The notes beneath the pieces are model-generated. The model was not told where the DNA came from. It did not search any database and saw only the letters and a list, made by a program, of their open reading frames with translations. The position numbers and the translations under genes were made by a program. A stretch of 64,000 bases of DNA from Macrolepiota albuminosa (taxonomy: Eukaryota > Basidiomycota > Agaricomycetes > Agaricales > Agaricaceae), in contig JAMWFC010000065.1 of assembly GCA_027475525.1 (NCBI GenBank), positions 66,188 to 130,187 of the forward strand. Reading direction: 5' to 3'. Positions 35,058 through 46,412 of this stretch are shown here, piece by piece (position 1 is the stretch's first letter; each line of letters begins with the position of its first letter).

Positions 35058-36466
35058 TCTATACATACTTGGAGCCCTAACCGAACGAAGTGAGGTTAGG
35101 GTGGAGGCTTAGTTGGGGGGGGTTTGGGGGCGAAGCCTCCAACGAGCTACGAAATTTGTGCCGAAGGCACGAATCGTAGCTCGTCTATATAATATGGGAC
35201 AACCGTTTTGTGGGAATGATGTGCTTAGTCAGTTCTGACTAAGGCTGACAAAGAATTGCCTTTTTCGTTTGTTTTTTGGTAGATGTATGTATAAAATGCT
35301 TAGAAATTTGAAGAAAAATAACCAAAAAATCAGGAAAAATTCAGAGGCTACGGATACACTGATTGTGAATTTTTTGAGGTTCTTCAATGCTTAAAGAAAT
35401 CTGAAAGATTCAAGAAAAATTCATTGCTGGAATGAGCACTGAGTTGTGAAATGACTGAGTTTGAGTTTTCTATACATATTTGGAGCCCTAACCGAATGAA
35501 GTGAAGTTGAGGCTGGGAATGAGCACTGAGTTGTGAAATGCCGAGGCCTTAACCAAACGAAGTGAGGTTGAGGCTGGGATTAAGCACTGAGTTCTCTATA
35601 CATACTTGGAGCCCTAACCGAACGAAGTGAGGTTAGGGTGGAGGCTTAGTTGGGGGGGGTTTGGGGGCAAAGCCCCCAACGAGCTACGAAATTACCGAAC
35701 GAAGTGAGGTTAGGGTGGAGGCTTAGTTGGGGGGGGTTTGGGGGCAAAGCCCCCAACGAGCTACGAAATTTGTCCTGAAGGCACGAATCGTAGCTCGTCT
35801 CTATATAATGCGATGACGCCTGGGAAAAACTAATGCTGACCAAGGCTGACCAAGAACCTTCCTTTTAGGGTAATAACATAAGAGTTGGCTCATTTCAGCA
35901 TTAGAAATGCTTAGAAAATTCAGATAAAATCACTGAAAAATCAGAAAAAATTTGAGGCCTACTGATACACTGACTTGAGTTTTTCTGAGATTTATAAATG
36001 CTTAAAGAAATCTGAAAAATTCAAGAAAAATTCAATTTAGCTTACAATAATGCTCTGAGAGTTGAGGCAAATTGGGATTGAGCACTGAGTGGTGGAAGAC
36101 CGAGGCGGATTAAGCATTGAGTTGTGAAAACTGAGGCCTTAACTGAACGAAGTGAGGTTGAGGCTGGGATTAAGCACTGAGTTCTCTATACATACTTGGA
36201 GCCCTAACCAAACGAAGTGAGGTTAGGGTGGAGGCTTAGTTGGGGGAGTTTGGGGGCAAAGCCCCCAACAAGCTATGAAATTCGTGCCGAAGGCACGAAT
36301 CATAGCTCGTGTAGTATAAAACAATAATAAGCTGCTTAATAAGCAGCAAGTAACTAAGTATTTATAATTATGTAAATAATATTATATTATAATCAATATA
36401 ATATAATATTTAACTACTGTACTAAGTAAAAGCTATGTGGCCAATGCCACATAGTGGACTATGCTA
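35058..36466. repeat. Hairpin-rich repeat module of unknown origin
   Basis: The module holds three or four copies of a block with three successive hairpins: CCCTAACC / GGTTAGGG around GAACGAAGTGA; TTGGGGGC / GCCCCCAA around AAA; and CGAGCTACGA / TCGTAGCTCG enclosing GTGCC / GGCAC. Blocks lie at about 35070-35185, 35610-35795 (with a 77-bp duplication) and 36200-36312, the last more diverged. AT-rich spacers between them are also related to each other (for example AATGCTTAAAGAAATCTGAAA at 35388 and 35998). The right end, 36360-36466, is very AT-rich and contains the perfect palindrome CTATGTGGC-CAAT-GCCACATAG. I see no coding sequence. Confidence 0.8.
35617..35770. repeat. 77-bp direct duplication (probable assembly artefact)
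   Basis: Copies at 35617-35693 and 35694-35770 start ACCGAACGAAGTGAGG. The first breaks off inside a hairpin (CGAAATT then ACCG), which the second completes. Confidence 0.88.
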
Positions 36467-37242
36467 CACTATGATGCTCTGAGTCTGCTGAGTGTCGGTT
36501 GTCTCAATCTTCATATTTAGACACAGGAAGTTGGAAGAGAGAGTGGAGGCAACAACATAGTATTGAGGGAGGCATTGTTCCCAAGCTGGGACATGTGGGC
36601 ATTGGACAGGAGGAGGAAGAGAAGAGGTCTTAGCTGATGCTTTGACCAAGGGGGTATTTTGTATATTGGAGGGGGTGCTTACAGTTTCAACCATAGAATC
36701 ATGAACAGGGAGCAATATATTAGAAGATTCTACTGGTAGACATGCAAACCAATTAGCACCAGGCAGTGGAGGCATACAACTCATCTGTTGCTCTGCTGAA
36801 AACTCTGTCTTACAGAACTTAAAGACTCATCCAAAGGTTCTGCTACAGCCTCTACAGGACCCAAAGACTAATTCAAAGGTTTTGTTACAGTTTGTATATC
36901 AGGAGAAGGGTTTCCTTGGACATCTTGGGCAGCAAGGAGCTGGAGAAGGAGCTCTTCCTGCTCTAAGGCTGAGAGATAGTGCACCTCCAACCACTGAAAG
37001 CAACATCAAGTGAAGTGACCAGGCTTTACAGCAACAGCAGAGGAGAGGAAGAGAGGAACATTGGCAAGAGGCATCAACATACATAGGAACTCCCAGAGGG
37101 AGTGGACATGCTGCAGGTACCTGTGCTGGGGCTGGAGCACAAAATGGAAAAAAATGCTGGATAGAAACATGAGCAGGTAGAGGTGCATGTGAGGTGGAGT
37201 GATAGGTAGTTTCTTGGTAGAGCTCATGCCTTAACTCCATGA
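36467..37242 (-). pseudogene. Element 5: protease start and gag end
   Basis: The reverse complement follows element 1 from about 10330 down to about 9560. The minus strand shows MSCMPPLPGANWFACLPVES, matching the start of the element 1 pol frame, and the gag side with the remains of the zinc knuckle (near 37020). The slippery heptamer of element 1 is changed here (GAGTTTTC). A solo LTR-A interrupts the gag at 37243. Confidence 0.8.
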
Positions 37243-37740
37243 TGTCAGGGGACTCCTCATTTCTTCCTTCCTTCACTTCTTATCTCCTCACTCTCCTTTC
37301 ATTCATTCTCTTATTTCTTCTGACATTATCTCATTTTACTGTTTCTATTCTTTCAACACTACCTGTTAGTACTATTCTCAGCTCTTGAGGTGCTCTGGTT
37401 CTTTAACTACCATTCAGACAAGTGTGGGCCCTTCAGAACTGCTTTTAGACCACTTACATAAGCCAAAGTTTGCCAGAGTTTGCCCCTTATTTGTGCAATT
37501 ATTTGTGTAGGCAATTTTCAAGTTTTCAAGGTTTTGTTGTACTGTACAGTTGTTTCCCATGCTTCAGAGGCCCCAAAAGCATCCAACTTGGCATAGGAAA
37601 TCCCTCGACTTGTTCTTTTTGGATCTTCCTCTGCCAGGTGAGTAGTTATCATTATATTGTCAGTATATATTCTAATACACTTTGGGTCTCTCTCTGCCAG
37701 CTGTGTGACTGAGCCACAGCCTCCAGAGGTTGCCCTTACA
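37243..37740 (+). mobile_element. Solo LTR-A with target-site duplication CATGA
   Basis: Starts TGTCAGGGGACTCC and ends GCCCTTACA. CATGA occurs at 37238-37242 and 37741-37745. It is inserted in the gag of element 5, so a member of the family entered its own relative. Confidence 0.93.
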
Positions 37741-38425
37741 CATGAGCTGCCACTGGTCATGTGCTATCTGATACCAGGACTTGATATGCATGTTGTCTGG
37801 TTGTCTTTTAGCCATGCTGTTGATCTGATCTATAAAAGCGAGGAGGAGGCCATCTTGGAAGGTAAGGCAGATCTGAAGACTATCCAGATAGCAGGCCTGT
37901 TCAGCAAGAGTTATGAAGAAGTTAATATACTCATCCAAGGTCTGCTTGCCCTGTCCATATTGATGAGGGTCTCAGAGAGTAAGGGCTACCACCTTAGCAG
38001 GGTCTAAGAGGAAAAACTCTGTTTGAAACTCTCTTTCAAACTGATCCCAACTTCCAAAACTCTCCACTCTTCCAGGATATCAAAAAACTCATAGCACATA
38101 TGCTGAAGCTTGCCAGAACTTTGTGTAAGAAAGAACCCAGGCCATCTTGAGAGTGTCAGAAGGGAAGGTCTCACCACTGAGCTGAATGTAGATGACACAT
38201 GACTGCAGAAATTGCTCACCCATGGCTCAGTCACCATCAAATGCATCTGGGAGTGCTGAGCAAGAAATATTGGCATGAAAAGACTGGAAGCACCTGGAGA
38301 GGGTAGGAGGGAGTGGGAGCCACCCTAGGAGAGCCTGAAGGGAATGAGAAATAGTGTTTGTGGCCTGACATAATCTAGCAAGTTTAGTGGTGTGGAGGAT
38401 GAGGGAAGCTTGAGTGGTCAAGTGA
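37741..38425 (-). pseudogene. Element 5: gag N-terminal part
   Basis: The reverse complement follows element 1 from about 9560 to about 8845. The minus strand contains MDEYINFFITLAEQACYLDS and LICLTFQDGLLLAF-like segments corresponding to the gag core. Codons matching the two TGA stops of element 1 gag read CAA here. Homology ends near 38425 without a 5' LTR. Confidence 0.8.
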
Positions 38426-38622
38426 CCCCAGCTAATATTTCCCAGAGCCAGCAGTCCAAAAATTGAGCTGACAAGTTATGTGATCTAGTCACATGAATGT
38501 CACATGGTTGTGAGTTATCATACAACACCTCACAATCTGTAACAGGCATGTGACCTGTGATATATCACCTTTGCAGAAGGTAACAAGAAGTAAGAAAATG
38601 AGAAACAAAGAAGAGAAAGAAG

Positions 38623-39105
38623 AGTACCCTGACATAGAGCTTCAGACACTCTGAGTACACATAGATCAAGTTTGCCTTGTAAGGGTGTTGCTTTACTTGG
38701 AAAGCCCCTGAGTCAGCAGCACCTAAGATAATATCAAGACTCTTCTTTACATTGTTCTTGATGGCTACATATACTCAAACCTACTACCTCACAGGATACC
38801 AGACCAACTCTTACAGATGCCTAGTACCCAACTACTACTCTGTGCAAACCTCCTGCCTCATCTACCAACCTCCTCTATATGAACCCTAGTGTCTCCACCA
38901 TTACTGGGCTCCTGGCCCTTGGGGCCTTCAGTCAGCTAGGCCCCTCTGCCCAACCTGGTAGCAGCGCAACTCACAGATGTCCCCTTATATTGGAGAATCT
39001 CTGAGGGTCTGCTGGAGACTCTACCCATCACCCAAGTGGGGGCCTTTTTGCCCCCACCCCTTACTATAGTTATCAGCACCCTGATTCTCCAATTGTCTTG
39101 ATACA
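38623..39105 (+). mobile_element. Element-2 family relic: LTR-D end plus start of gag
   Basis: 38623-38727 matches the end of LTR-D (GTAAGGGTGTTGCTTTAC, CCCCTGAGTCAGCAG). 38728-39105 follows the element 2 gag start: TAATATCAAGACTC, TTCTTGATGGCTACATATAC, then tyrosine- and proline-rich coding remnants. It carries in single copy the segment that is duplicated at 46259-46412. Several stops are present. Confidence 0.7.
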
Positions 39106-39139
39106 AGACAAAGTGGAGAGGAATACACATAGTCTTTTA

Positions 39140-39496
39140 AATTAGGCATAATTTTATAGGCATCACAGAAACAGAAGACAGTAGCTGCTTCCTCTTGTGA
39201 AGCTAAATATATGGCCACATTTAAAGTGGTGCAGTAATGTATGTGGTTACAGATTGTCCTCCAAGAGATTGGCTATGGTGCAAGCAAGATGATGACAATT
39301 ATATGCAATAATAACACAGCAATTAACCTTTCAGAAGACCTGATGTTGCACTTCCATGTAAAGCACATGGCTATAAAATATCATTTTTTATATGAACGTG
39401 TCACATCAAAGGAAATTGTCATACAATATATCAATACAAGGGACAATATTGCTGACTTATTCATCAAACCACTTTCCTCACTTCAATGTTCATGAC
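39140..39496 (+). pseudogene. Ty1/copia RNase H fragment
   Basis: The reading frame gives KQKTVAASSCEAKYMA, one stop, then EIGYGASKMMTIICNN, NTAINLSEDLMLHFHVKHMA, IKYHFLYERVTSKEIV and NIADLFIKPLSSLQ. This is the C-terminal RNase H of copia polyproteins (SxxEAEYxA, DNxxAIxL, KHIxIxYHxxRExV, NxADxxTKxL). It is the only clear copia sequence in the window. A copia-type LTR start follows about 95 bp downstream. Confidence 0.85.
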
Positions 39497-39591
39497 TATG
39501 CCATATATGCAGATTATTTTAGCCATAATTCTGCACAAGAAGAAGCCTATCATCTTTTTTGCCCTTTTTGTGTCACTTATAGTAAGGAGTG

Positions 39592-40060
39592 TTAGACACT
39601 GACAATTGTAAGTGCCTGAAGCCTTATTTGCTGGCATATATCATGACCTGCCCCTCCAGAACAACAACCAGCACAACCAAACCCAACCCCTTGCCTGATT
39701 AGCTCTAACAGACACCATCAGCCATCACAGCACCCATTAATTTTCCTGGATGTCAGCAGATACACCAAACTGCCCAGCACTAGCACCTCAACCCCCAGAT
39801 CTTAGCCAACAACTGACTACACACCCTCAGGCCTAACGCTGCCATCACTCCCACCCCCTCAAACCCCCTTTGGAGGACACACGCCACCACCCCCAAAAAG
39901 GGCTGACAACACTAGAGGCCCAGCCCAACCTCCACTGGGTACCTGGACTACCCTAGTCAACCGGACCCTACTCACAATGAGTACTTAAGCTATAGCTAGT
40001 GTTTCATTACAGTAGTCTTAATATTGCCTAACTTTTGCCTTGTCTTCATCTATTACAATC
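39592..40060 (+). mobile_element. Probable copia 3' LTR
   Basis: TGTTAGACAC directly follows a short purine-rich tract (AGTAAGGAG), the usual start of a copia LTR downstream of RNase H. The interior is C-rich, then changes to AT-rich sequence with AGTACTTAAGC. The right boundary near ATTACAATCA is a guess. No second LTR is present. Confidence 0.45.
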
Positions 40061-40301
40061 AATCTAGTCTCAGTCTCCTGGCCTTTGTCTCAGTCTCTTG
40101 ATTTCTCCTCATTGTCTCTTTGCCCTCTCCCAGCTCTGTTCTTCTTTGTTGATTCTTGGACCTCATCTGCAACTCCTTCCTCAACTCTAACAAATCCTGG
40201 TGCTCTGCATGAGCCCTGGACAACCTTTGCACCTCTCCAGAACTTCCAGAGCCTGCCATTCTCCTTGTATGTAAGTTCAGGATTGTTTTGTAGACATCAA
40301 G
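40061..40301. other. Unassigned segment before LTR-B
   Basis: The minus strand is open and could encode a charged, coiled-coil-like stretch (LSRAHAEHQDLLELRKELQM), perhaps a gag N-terminus whose other part lies beyond the LTR-B insertion at 41161. I cannot tell it from chance. Confidence 0.25.
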
Positions 40302-41160
40302 TGTAGTACTTGGTTGCAAGTAATACTGATAGTTCTGGGGCTTATAGGTGGTCCTAGAAAGTCTCCTTTAATCTACACTGTTTCTTGACAATAAAGTTGA
40401 TGTATTGAAGGTTTTGAGTGCTTCACAGAATATCAAGGATTCTGAGATGCAGAGGGTTCTCAACAAACTCCAGCCTAAGTGACTCACTTCCTGGGAACCA
40501 CTAAGCCTTTGCCTATCAATTGCCTGTCTATTTTCTACTAAACTGGGGCTATTTACACTGTTTTTCTAGTGCACAGACCACTATCTACACATGACCCTTT
40601 ATTGCAAACTCCCCAGCCTCAAGAACATATTTGATAGTCCAATTTCCCTTTTGGGATGCCTGTTTTGGTGCCGCCATTCAGTTTCTTGTTCCACCATTCA
40701 TCTGGATGTTTCTGATTGCCACTTTTCCATTTGCTTCTACTCCATTTAGCATGATTTCATTCATAGATCCTTCTTTCTCCTTTTAGCACTTCCCTGCATT
40801 CCATGCTTCTTTTGACATCCCTCCATGCTTCTTTCCCTTTCCCCTTTCAGTCATGTCAAATGGGGCATTGTCAGATCTGATCTTGATCCAAATCATCACA
40901 ATTTGATCCTAGTTTGTCCCCTCTGCCAGCTCCCATGCTTTCCCTCCCCATAACAGTGGTTGGACTATTGTTGAGTTGATAACTTGAGCTGGTCTCTGCC
41001 CTTTGTTCTGTATTGTCTGTGTATTTATTGGGGTGTTTTTGGAGATATAATTTGTTGAGACTGCTACCAGGAGGCTTACAGTTTTCAGCCTTATGATTAA
41101 ATGTTTATTTTGACTTCTGGTGCATGTTGTGTCCCTGACTGCTGGTACAGCATCATATCA
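40302..41160 (+). mobile_element. LTR-B copy 3 with 4-bp target-site duplication CAAG
   Basis: Starts TGTAGTACTTGG and ends CATCATATCA, 859 bp. CAAG lies at 40298-40301 and 41161-41164. It shares the full block order with copies 1 and 2. It appears as a solo LTR. Confidence 0.85.
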
Positions 41161-41649
41161 CAAGTCTGCCTAGTAAGGACTTGCTCACCAGTGAAAGCCT
41201 CCATAGTCAGCAGAACCTGACAGCATAGGGCCAATATATGATTTCATTTACACTTAATATAACCCTTGATACAGACACTCACATATATATAGTTACAGTT
41301 GATACATACTACCCTTAGTCAAGTGCACAGCAACTGAGGGTAAGTGAACATATACACATAATACAGATACTGTACTTACCATAAACACTATCTAGACCAG
41401 AGTACTTACTCATGTTTCTAGGTATCAACCTTTAACATAATAATTGTCCAGGATCCCTATTCAAATTTTATTTTTTATGTAGATACAAGGAGCAGGCTCT
41501 GCGGTTGGAGAGCACTCTTCAGTGTTTTATACCCAGCTTGAAAGTGTACACTTGAATCATGTGATTCCAACAAAATATCAAATGTAAGAAAAACTTCTCA
41601 AAGGATCAAATCCTCCTAAGGAATCAGATACATAACTCTTCAACACATG
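41161..41649. other. Spacer between LTR-B and the P450 gene
   Basis: A fragment of an LTR-D end (CAGCAGAACCTGACAG) occurs near 41208. The rest is AT-rich, with no gene or repeat that I recognise. The P450 terminator region must lie here. Confidence 0.4.
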
Positions 41650-43576
41650 TCAAAATTTCATCTTGATTTCTTCTTTACTCTGGAGAAAACCTTGTAGCTT
41701 CTCGATCCGGGGGTTCAATCGCAAACGAAATGGAGGAGGAGTACGGCCAGACAACCCTTCATACTCTTCCAGGGAAATTGGCTCGTCAGGTACGCTCTGG
41801 AAGGAGAAGGACCAGAGAAGGCGCAAGATGGCAAGCCAAAGTTCTCTTTCAGCGGCAGGGAGGCCGGGACAAATGCGTTGCCTGGAAAATAAGATCGATC
41901 AATCATTGTTTCGAATAATAAGATTGTTTACAACTACCCAGCGCCAAACGTCCAATGATCACGTTCCATCACGTTTGCAAGCTTCGCTGATTCGCCACAA
42001 CTGAGATTGTCTCCGAGAAACCTATCGGGATTGAACTTGTAGCTGATGACCAATTCAGCTTTAAGCCCAAGTCGAGATTTCAAGAAATAACTTACGGATC
42101 AGAGTAGCGCTTCTCGTTGTGATGTAAAGTGAAGCAGTTCAAAACAATAACGGTTCCCTTCGGAATAAACATTCCTGTATATACAAAGTCTCCACTAGAA
42201 CAATGAGGTGTCGCCATCCAAAAAGGAGCATGTACTCGCTGGACCTAGCACATTTTGACATAATTTGTTACTGAAAACCCAAATTTACCAGAACATACTT
42301 CTTTGATAACCGCACGAATGTACGGAAGACTTCCCTCGTCCTCAAGCGTAAGCCAGCGATCGCGTCTGATGACACGGTCTAATTCCTCGTGTGCTCGAGC
42401 TTGAACTTCAGGATAAGAAGGAATGAGAGCAATGAACCACTGTATCAACCCAGATGTCTAAAAGAGTGTGAATAAATCATTCCTAGAGACTCGTGTGATG
42501 AGCTTGCTAACAGAATGAACTCCACCAAGAGTAAAAACTGCGGAGAGCATGCAGAGGTCTTCCCAATCCAGTTTCTCTTCTTCCCGTGTCTGAAGCAAAG
42601 TCTTCACCAGGCAGTCAGGCACATCCTCTCCGCCATCCATTCTATCTTGAACACGATTGATCATGTTACCATATACATCCAAGAGTCCATTATGCAGCTT
42701 ATGTCCACGGGTGCGCATCTGAGAAGGTATGAGCTGAAGAGGTTCAAAAAAGTCAATAGCGTTCGACCAGGGCCCTAGCGAGGGGATTCAATGCTAGACC
42801 TTTAAATAGTTATTTATATCTAGTTCCTGAGCTCACCGGTAAGATCCATGAATTCCATGGCGAGTTCAAGAGCTTTTTCTACAAGAGGGTCGGACGTCGA
42901 ATCTGTCCGTGTCGCAAATGAGATAAGTAGCATGTTGCTATACGTTCCCGTGAGCTGCAAAGCGCAGAAATAAGATTTGCCTTCAAAAATAGCTTACTTA
43001 AGTGCAAAACGACCACAGTAATGCGACGGATTGATTGGAAGCAGGCCTTGCTTAGTCTCTTCAAATAAGGAACGGATGAAAATGTGTGCTTCGTAGTCCA
43101 TGACGTCCGCATAACCGTGCAAGGCCTTTGGCGTAAGAACCTGGGTTGCTATTCTTCGATGTTGTCTCCTGGAAAGTTGTCAATTCAGATATCGCGGACT
43201 CATTTCAGTCAGAAAATTCTGACCATTTTTCACCATATTCAGATGCTGTGATTGCGCGTCCACGGAGGATGATCTGATTCTTCATGAAATATTTCTTCCG
43301 CGTGGAGAAATTTGAGCCATTGACAACAAGTAAATCTCGAGCAACGTGGGGGTCAGAGATGACGACGAATAATTGAGTCCCCATCCAAATTGAGAACAAT
43401 GGACCATATGATTTCGCCCAAGCATGCAATGCTCGTTCTGGATATTTTCGCAAGAAGAAGTAACGTAGTGAAGGACCTGGTGGTAGAATGCTACCATCTG
43501 GACCTTTCATTTGCAGACGAAGCCACAGTGGACTCAATAAATATAGCAATCCGCTACCGGCAACAAGTACCGCAAC
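41650..43576 (-). CDS. Cytochrome P450 monooxygenase, eight coding exons visible
   Basis: Heme-thiolate monooxygenase of the microsomal E-class type. Exons on the minus strand: 43576-43224, 43168-42998, 42937-42837, 42774-42512, 42457-42299, 42244-42096, 42042-41938, 41881-41650. All joins are in phase with GT-AG introns of 44-62 nt, giving about 511 residues. Motifs: an N-terminal membrane anchor (VAVLVAGSGLLYLLSPLWL), then PPGPSLRYFF; helix C WRQHRR; I-helix FTLGGVHSTSG; K-helix ExxR in IKEVQR; FNPDRF; heme-binding FGAGQRICPG with the Cys ligand. The I-helix has His where AGxDT usually has Asp/Glu. Exon 43576 begins right after a TAG acceptor, so the start lies upstream; an ATG at 43700 (MTQEV) with an intron to 43577 is one candidate. 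Substrate unknown. It appears intact, an island between transposons. Confidence 0.9.
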
Positions 43577-43700
43577 CTATGGAACTCGTTAGTAGTTGAT
43601 CCAGTGCGTTTGACCGGAACGCACGTAAAAAAGAGTTTCCATGTAGTAGAAATCAGGATGGACAGAGGAAAGTAAGTTAATACACGACCTCTTGGGTCAT

Positions 43701-45418
43701 AGCCGTACAATTTTATAGCCAAAATCAGAAGTACGCGGTGTGGCAGTGGGTTGGGCTAACTGAAAGATCGGAAACGAAGTCAAAAGAGCTGGATAATGAG
43801 TGTAGGGGAAGAAGTCAATTTAAACAGAAAAATGTGTAAATGCGGCGTATGCGTGAAGTGTCGTTTGTCGTAACGTAGGGGTAATTCGTAGCAGAGACAG
43901 AACGACACCAGTAGGAATAAAGAGTTGACCAGTAACAGACGAACTCTAGTAAGAGAGTCAAGCGTGATAAGGAGAAAACAGAACAATGCCAAGATGCAGA
44001 ATGATTCGAGACTGGAGTCCGAGAATTATGCCGAGTGTGCCGAATCAATCAATCAGAATACGAGAACAGAGCCGAGACAGAGAAGCAGAGTTGCCGAGAA
44101 GCCGAAAGAACTAGTGTGCGCCGCCGAAGATAGCGAACACGCGGTGTTTGACGTCGGATCAGACGTCGACCAAGCCTGAATAGTACCAAACAGACGAAAA
44201 CAACAAGCTAGGCTAGACGACGACAAGACGAGAGTAACGAGACGCACGAACCAAGCTTAGCTTAAGACCAGAAAATGTGGGGTGTCGAAACCTGTCTATT
44301 CGCATGTTTTTCTTCCCTTTTATACCTATTATACATTTTCTTGGGATCGACGATTTACTCCTGAATCTCCCATCATCGTCGATTCCTCCCCGAATTTTGT
44401 TTTTGACCGTTGGTCGGTCTCGTAATTCTGAAACTCTATCTTTACCTTGCTGTATTTGTACCGCTGATTTCCCAATCCAGCTTTGTCATTTCCACCGTAA
44501 CTCTATCCAGACGTCACTTCACCATTTCACTTGTACCCGTCATTCCCATAGTAGACTCCAATTCATTTGTCAAACATCCCCTACGACCCGATTCTATCAG
44601 CAACCTTCTTCCCTCTATCACAGCGGCATCAAGCTGAATACCGAATAAAAGGATTTGATACAGGGACAAGGTATGCAGAGAAGTCTCTGGACGTTTGCTC
44701 ATCAATGTGGGCCTGGATACATAACATTTGTAGACATGTTCATTTTATTCTATAGTTAACGTTGTTTACCAAAGATGATGGAATATGTTTATACTCCCAT
44801 GGGGCATTCGGAAACCTGATAAAAACTTGTACGATTGGAAATCTTTTCTCTTTCAAGAGCTTTAGAAGTGTCCGTTTGTGGTCAATGGCTTGAGGTGCAA
44901 AAGCTTGTTTATATTTCCAACCGTAGCAGAAAACGCCCATAAGCAATATATAGTCTCGGTTTTGCTGAAGTCTATTTCTAAAGATGAGTCAATAACTCTG
45001 CAGGATTCCTCTATCAAATCAAGGTGAAGGCAATATATACAAGGGACTTTCAGCACTTCTGAGAAACCCGAATCCATCAGACACTTGCCCTCCCAAATCC
45101 TTGTGCACCTGCACTATTACTGACAATCCAAAAAAGCATCATCACATTATTGGTGCAATCACAACACATCACTTATTGTTCTCATTGGGAACTCCCATTA
45201 GTTCTGAGCCTCAGTCATTCTCCCAGGCTTTCTTTCTAGTCTTCCATTCTAAAATAATCTTTCAAAAATATCATGAGCATATATTCTTCTATAAAATGAC
45301 AAAGTCTCACTATGAAATTATCAAGATATGGCAGTAAGGTCATTATGAAGGACCTCACTGGACAAAATTATATGTAGTGATTGATTAAGTTTTGCAAGAG
45401 CTGAATTTTGATCAGAAC
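43701..45418. other. Intergenic, no gene assigned
   Basis: Moderate GC, host-like. Minus-strand open frames near 45077-44740 (KRTLLKLLKEKRFPIVQVF) might belong to an unrecognised spliced gene, but I cannot connect them. Near 45345-45418 a plus-strand fragment (MKDLTGQNYM) vaguely resembles a copia gag start. Element 2 is inserted at 45419. Confidence 0.35.
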
Positions 45419-46245
45419 TGTCACGACCCCTCCCCTCCAGACCCGCCCCGGGACACCCCTGGAACACCATCCGGGACCCTCCCTTCGACCCCACAGGACA
45501 CGCCCCGCCATCACGACTACCGACACCACCATCACGCACATCAAGGACCGCCATCAGCCGCCACCAGCCCCGATCAACGATCGGATCACGTGACTCGCCT
45601 CTGGCCATCACGCATCACAGCTCCCTCCGCACCTATTGATCGCGTGCCCCACACGCGCGATCCAAGTATACAGTTCCTGCCCGCTACTCAATGACTCCCG
45701 GAACCCATCCTAGACACCCCGGAACCTGAGACCCGGTCCCGTAGTACTTATAGCACAGTTCCCCGTTGTATTCGCTAGTCTTGATATTACACTGCTTACA
45801 CTGTTTCACTTGGTTACTTGAATTGTTGCATGCCCTTTATTTGACTGGTACACATTGACTGGCACGCTTGACTGGCACGCTTGAATACTCGCGTGCTCTA
45901 AGATTGGTACGCACTTCGCGACTTTAATTTACTAACTTGGTCTCGTCTTAGAACCTCCGGTTCACGACTCGACCCCCACCCGAATACGCACTTCGCGACT
46001 TTAATTTACTAACTTGGTCTCGTCTTAGAACCTCCGGTTCACGACTCGACCCCCACCCGAATCCCCCAGCTACCTACCACCCAAAACCCCCGGACTAAGT
46101 CCCCTCCCCTGGGATTCCCCTGTCCACGTCTTGAACCCTGGAGTCCTAGCCCCGGAGTTCCAGACACCCGAGTATCCGTGGGTCAAGTCCGCATTGTAAG
46201 GGCGATTGCTTTCCCGGAAAGCCCCCGACTCAGCAGAACCTGACA
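45419..46245 (+). repeat. Element 2 5' LTR (LTR-D)
   Basis: 827 bp. It exceeds the 3' LTR mainly by the exact 77-bp duplication at 45908-46061 and by a 23-bp insertion near 45455 (GGACACCCCTGGAACACC). Diverged relatives lie at 3872, 5100, 38623, 60374 and 61600. Confidence 0.92.
45908..46061. repeat. 77-bp direct duplication in the 5' LTR (probable assembly artefact)
   Basis: Copies at 45908-45984 and 45985-46061 start TACGCACTTCGCGAC. The 3' LTR of the same element has one copy (near 56378). Confidence 0.93.
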
Positions 46246-46258
46246 TAATATCAAGACT

Positions 46259-46412
46259 CCCTCCTTACACCGTTCTTGATGGCTACGTATACTCACACCT
46301 ACTACCCCACAGGCTACCAGACCGACCCCTACGGGCCCTCCTTACACCGTTCTTGATGGCTACGTATACTCACACCTACTACCCCACAGGCTACCAGACC
46401 GACCCCTACGGG
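46259..46412. repeat. 77-bp direct duplication at the gag start (probable assembly artefact)
   Basis: Copies at 46259-46335 and 46336-46412 start CCCTCCTTACACCG. The homologous relics at 38740 and 61955 have a single copy. Confidence 0.93.

Noticed and set aside
35070..35110. Telomere-like GGTTAGGG motif
   Set aside because: It is one arm of a hairpin, present once per block, and not a TTAGGG array.
40059..40319. Minus-strand charged open frame as a gene
   Set aside because: It overlaps the LTR-B boundary and a probable copia LTR. It is short and has no motif.
42900..43000. Frameshift in the P450 gene
   Set aside because: The first acceptor tried (TTTGCAG) breaks the frame. The next AG (CGTATAG at 42938) restores it and gives ALNNMLLISFATRTDS, so no defect is needed.
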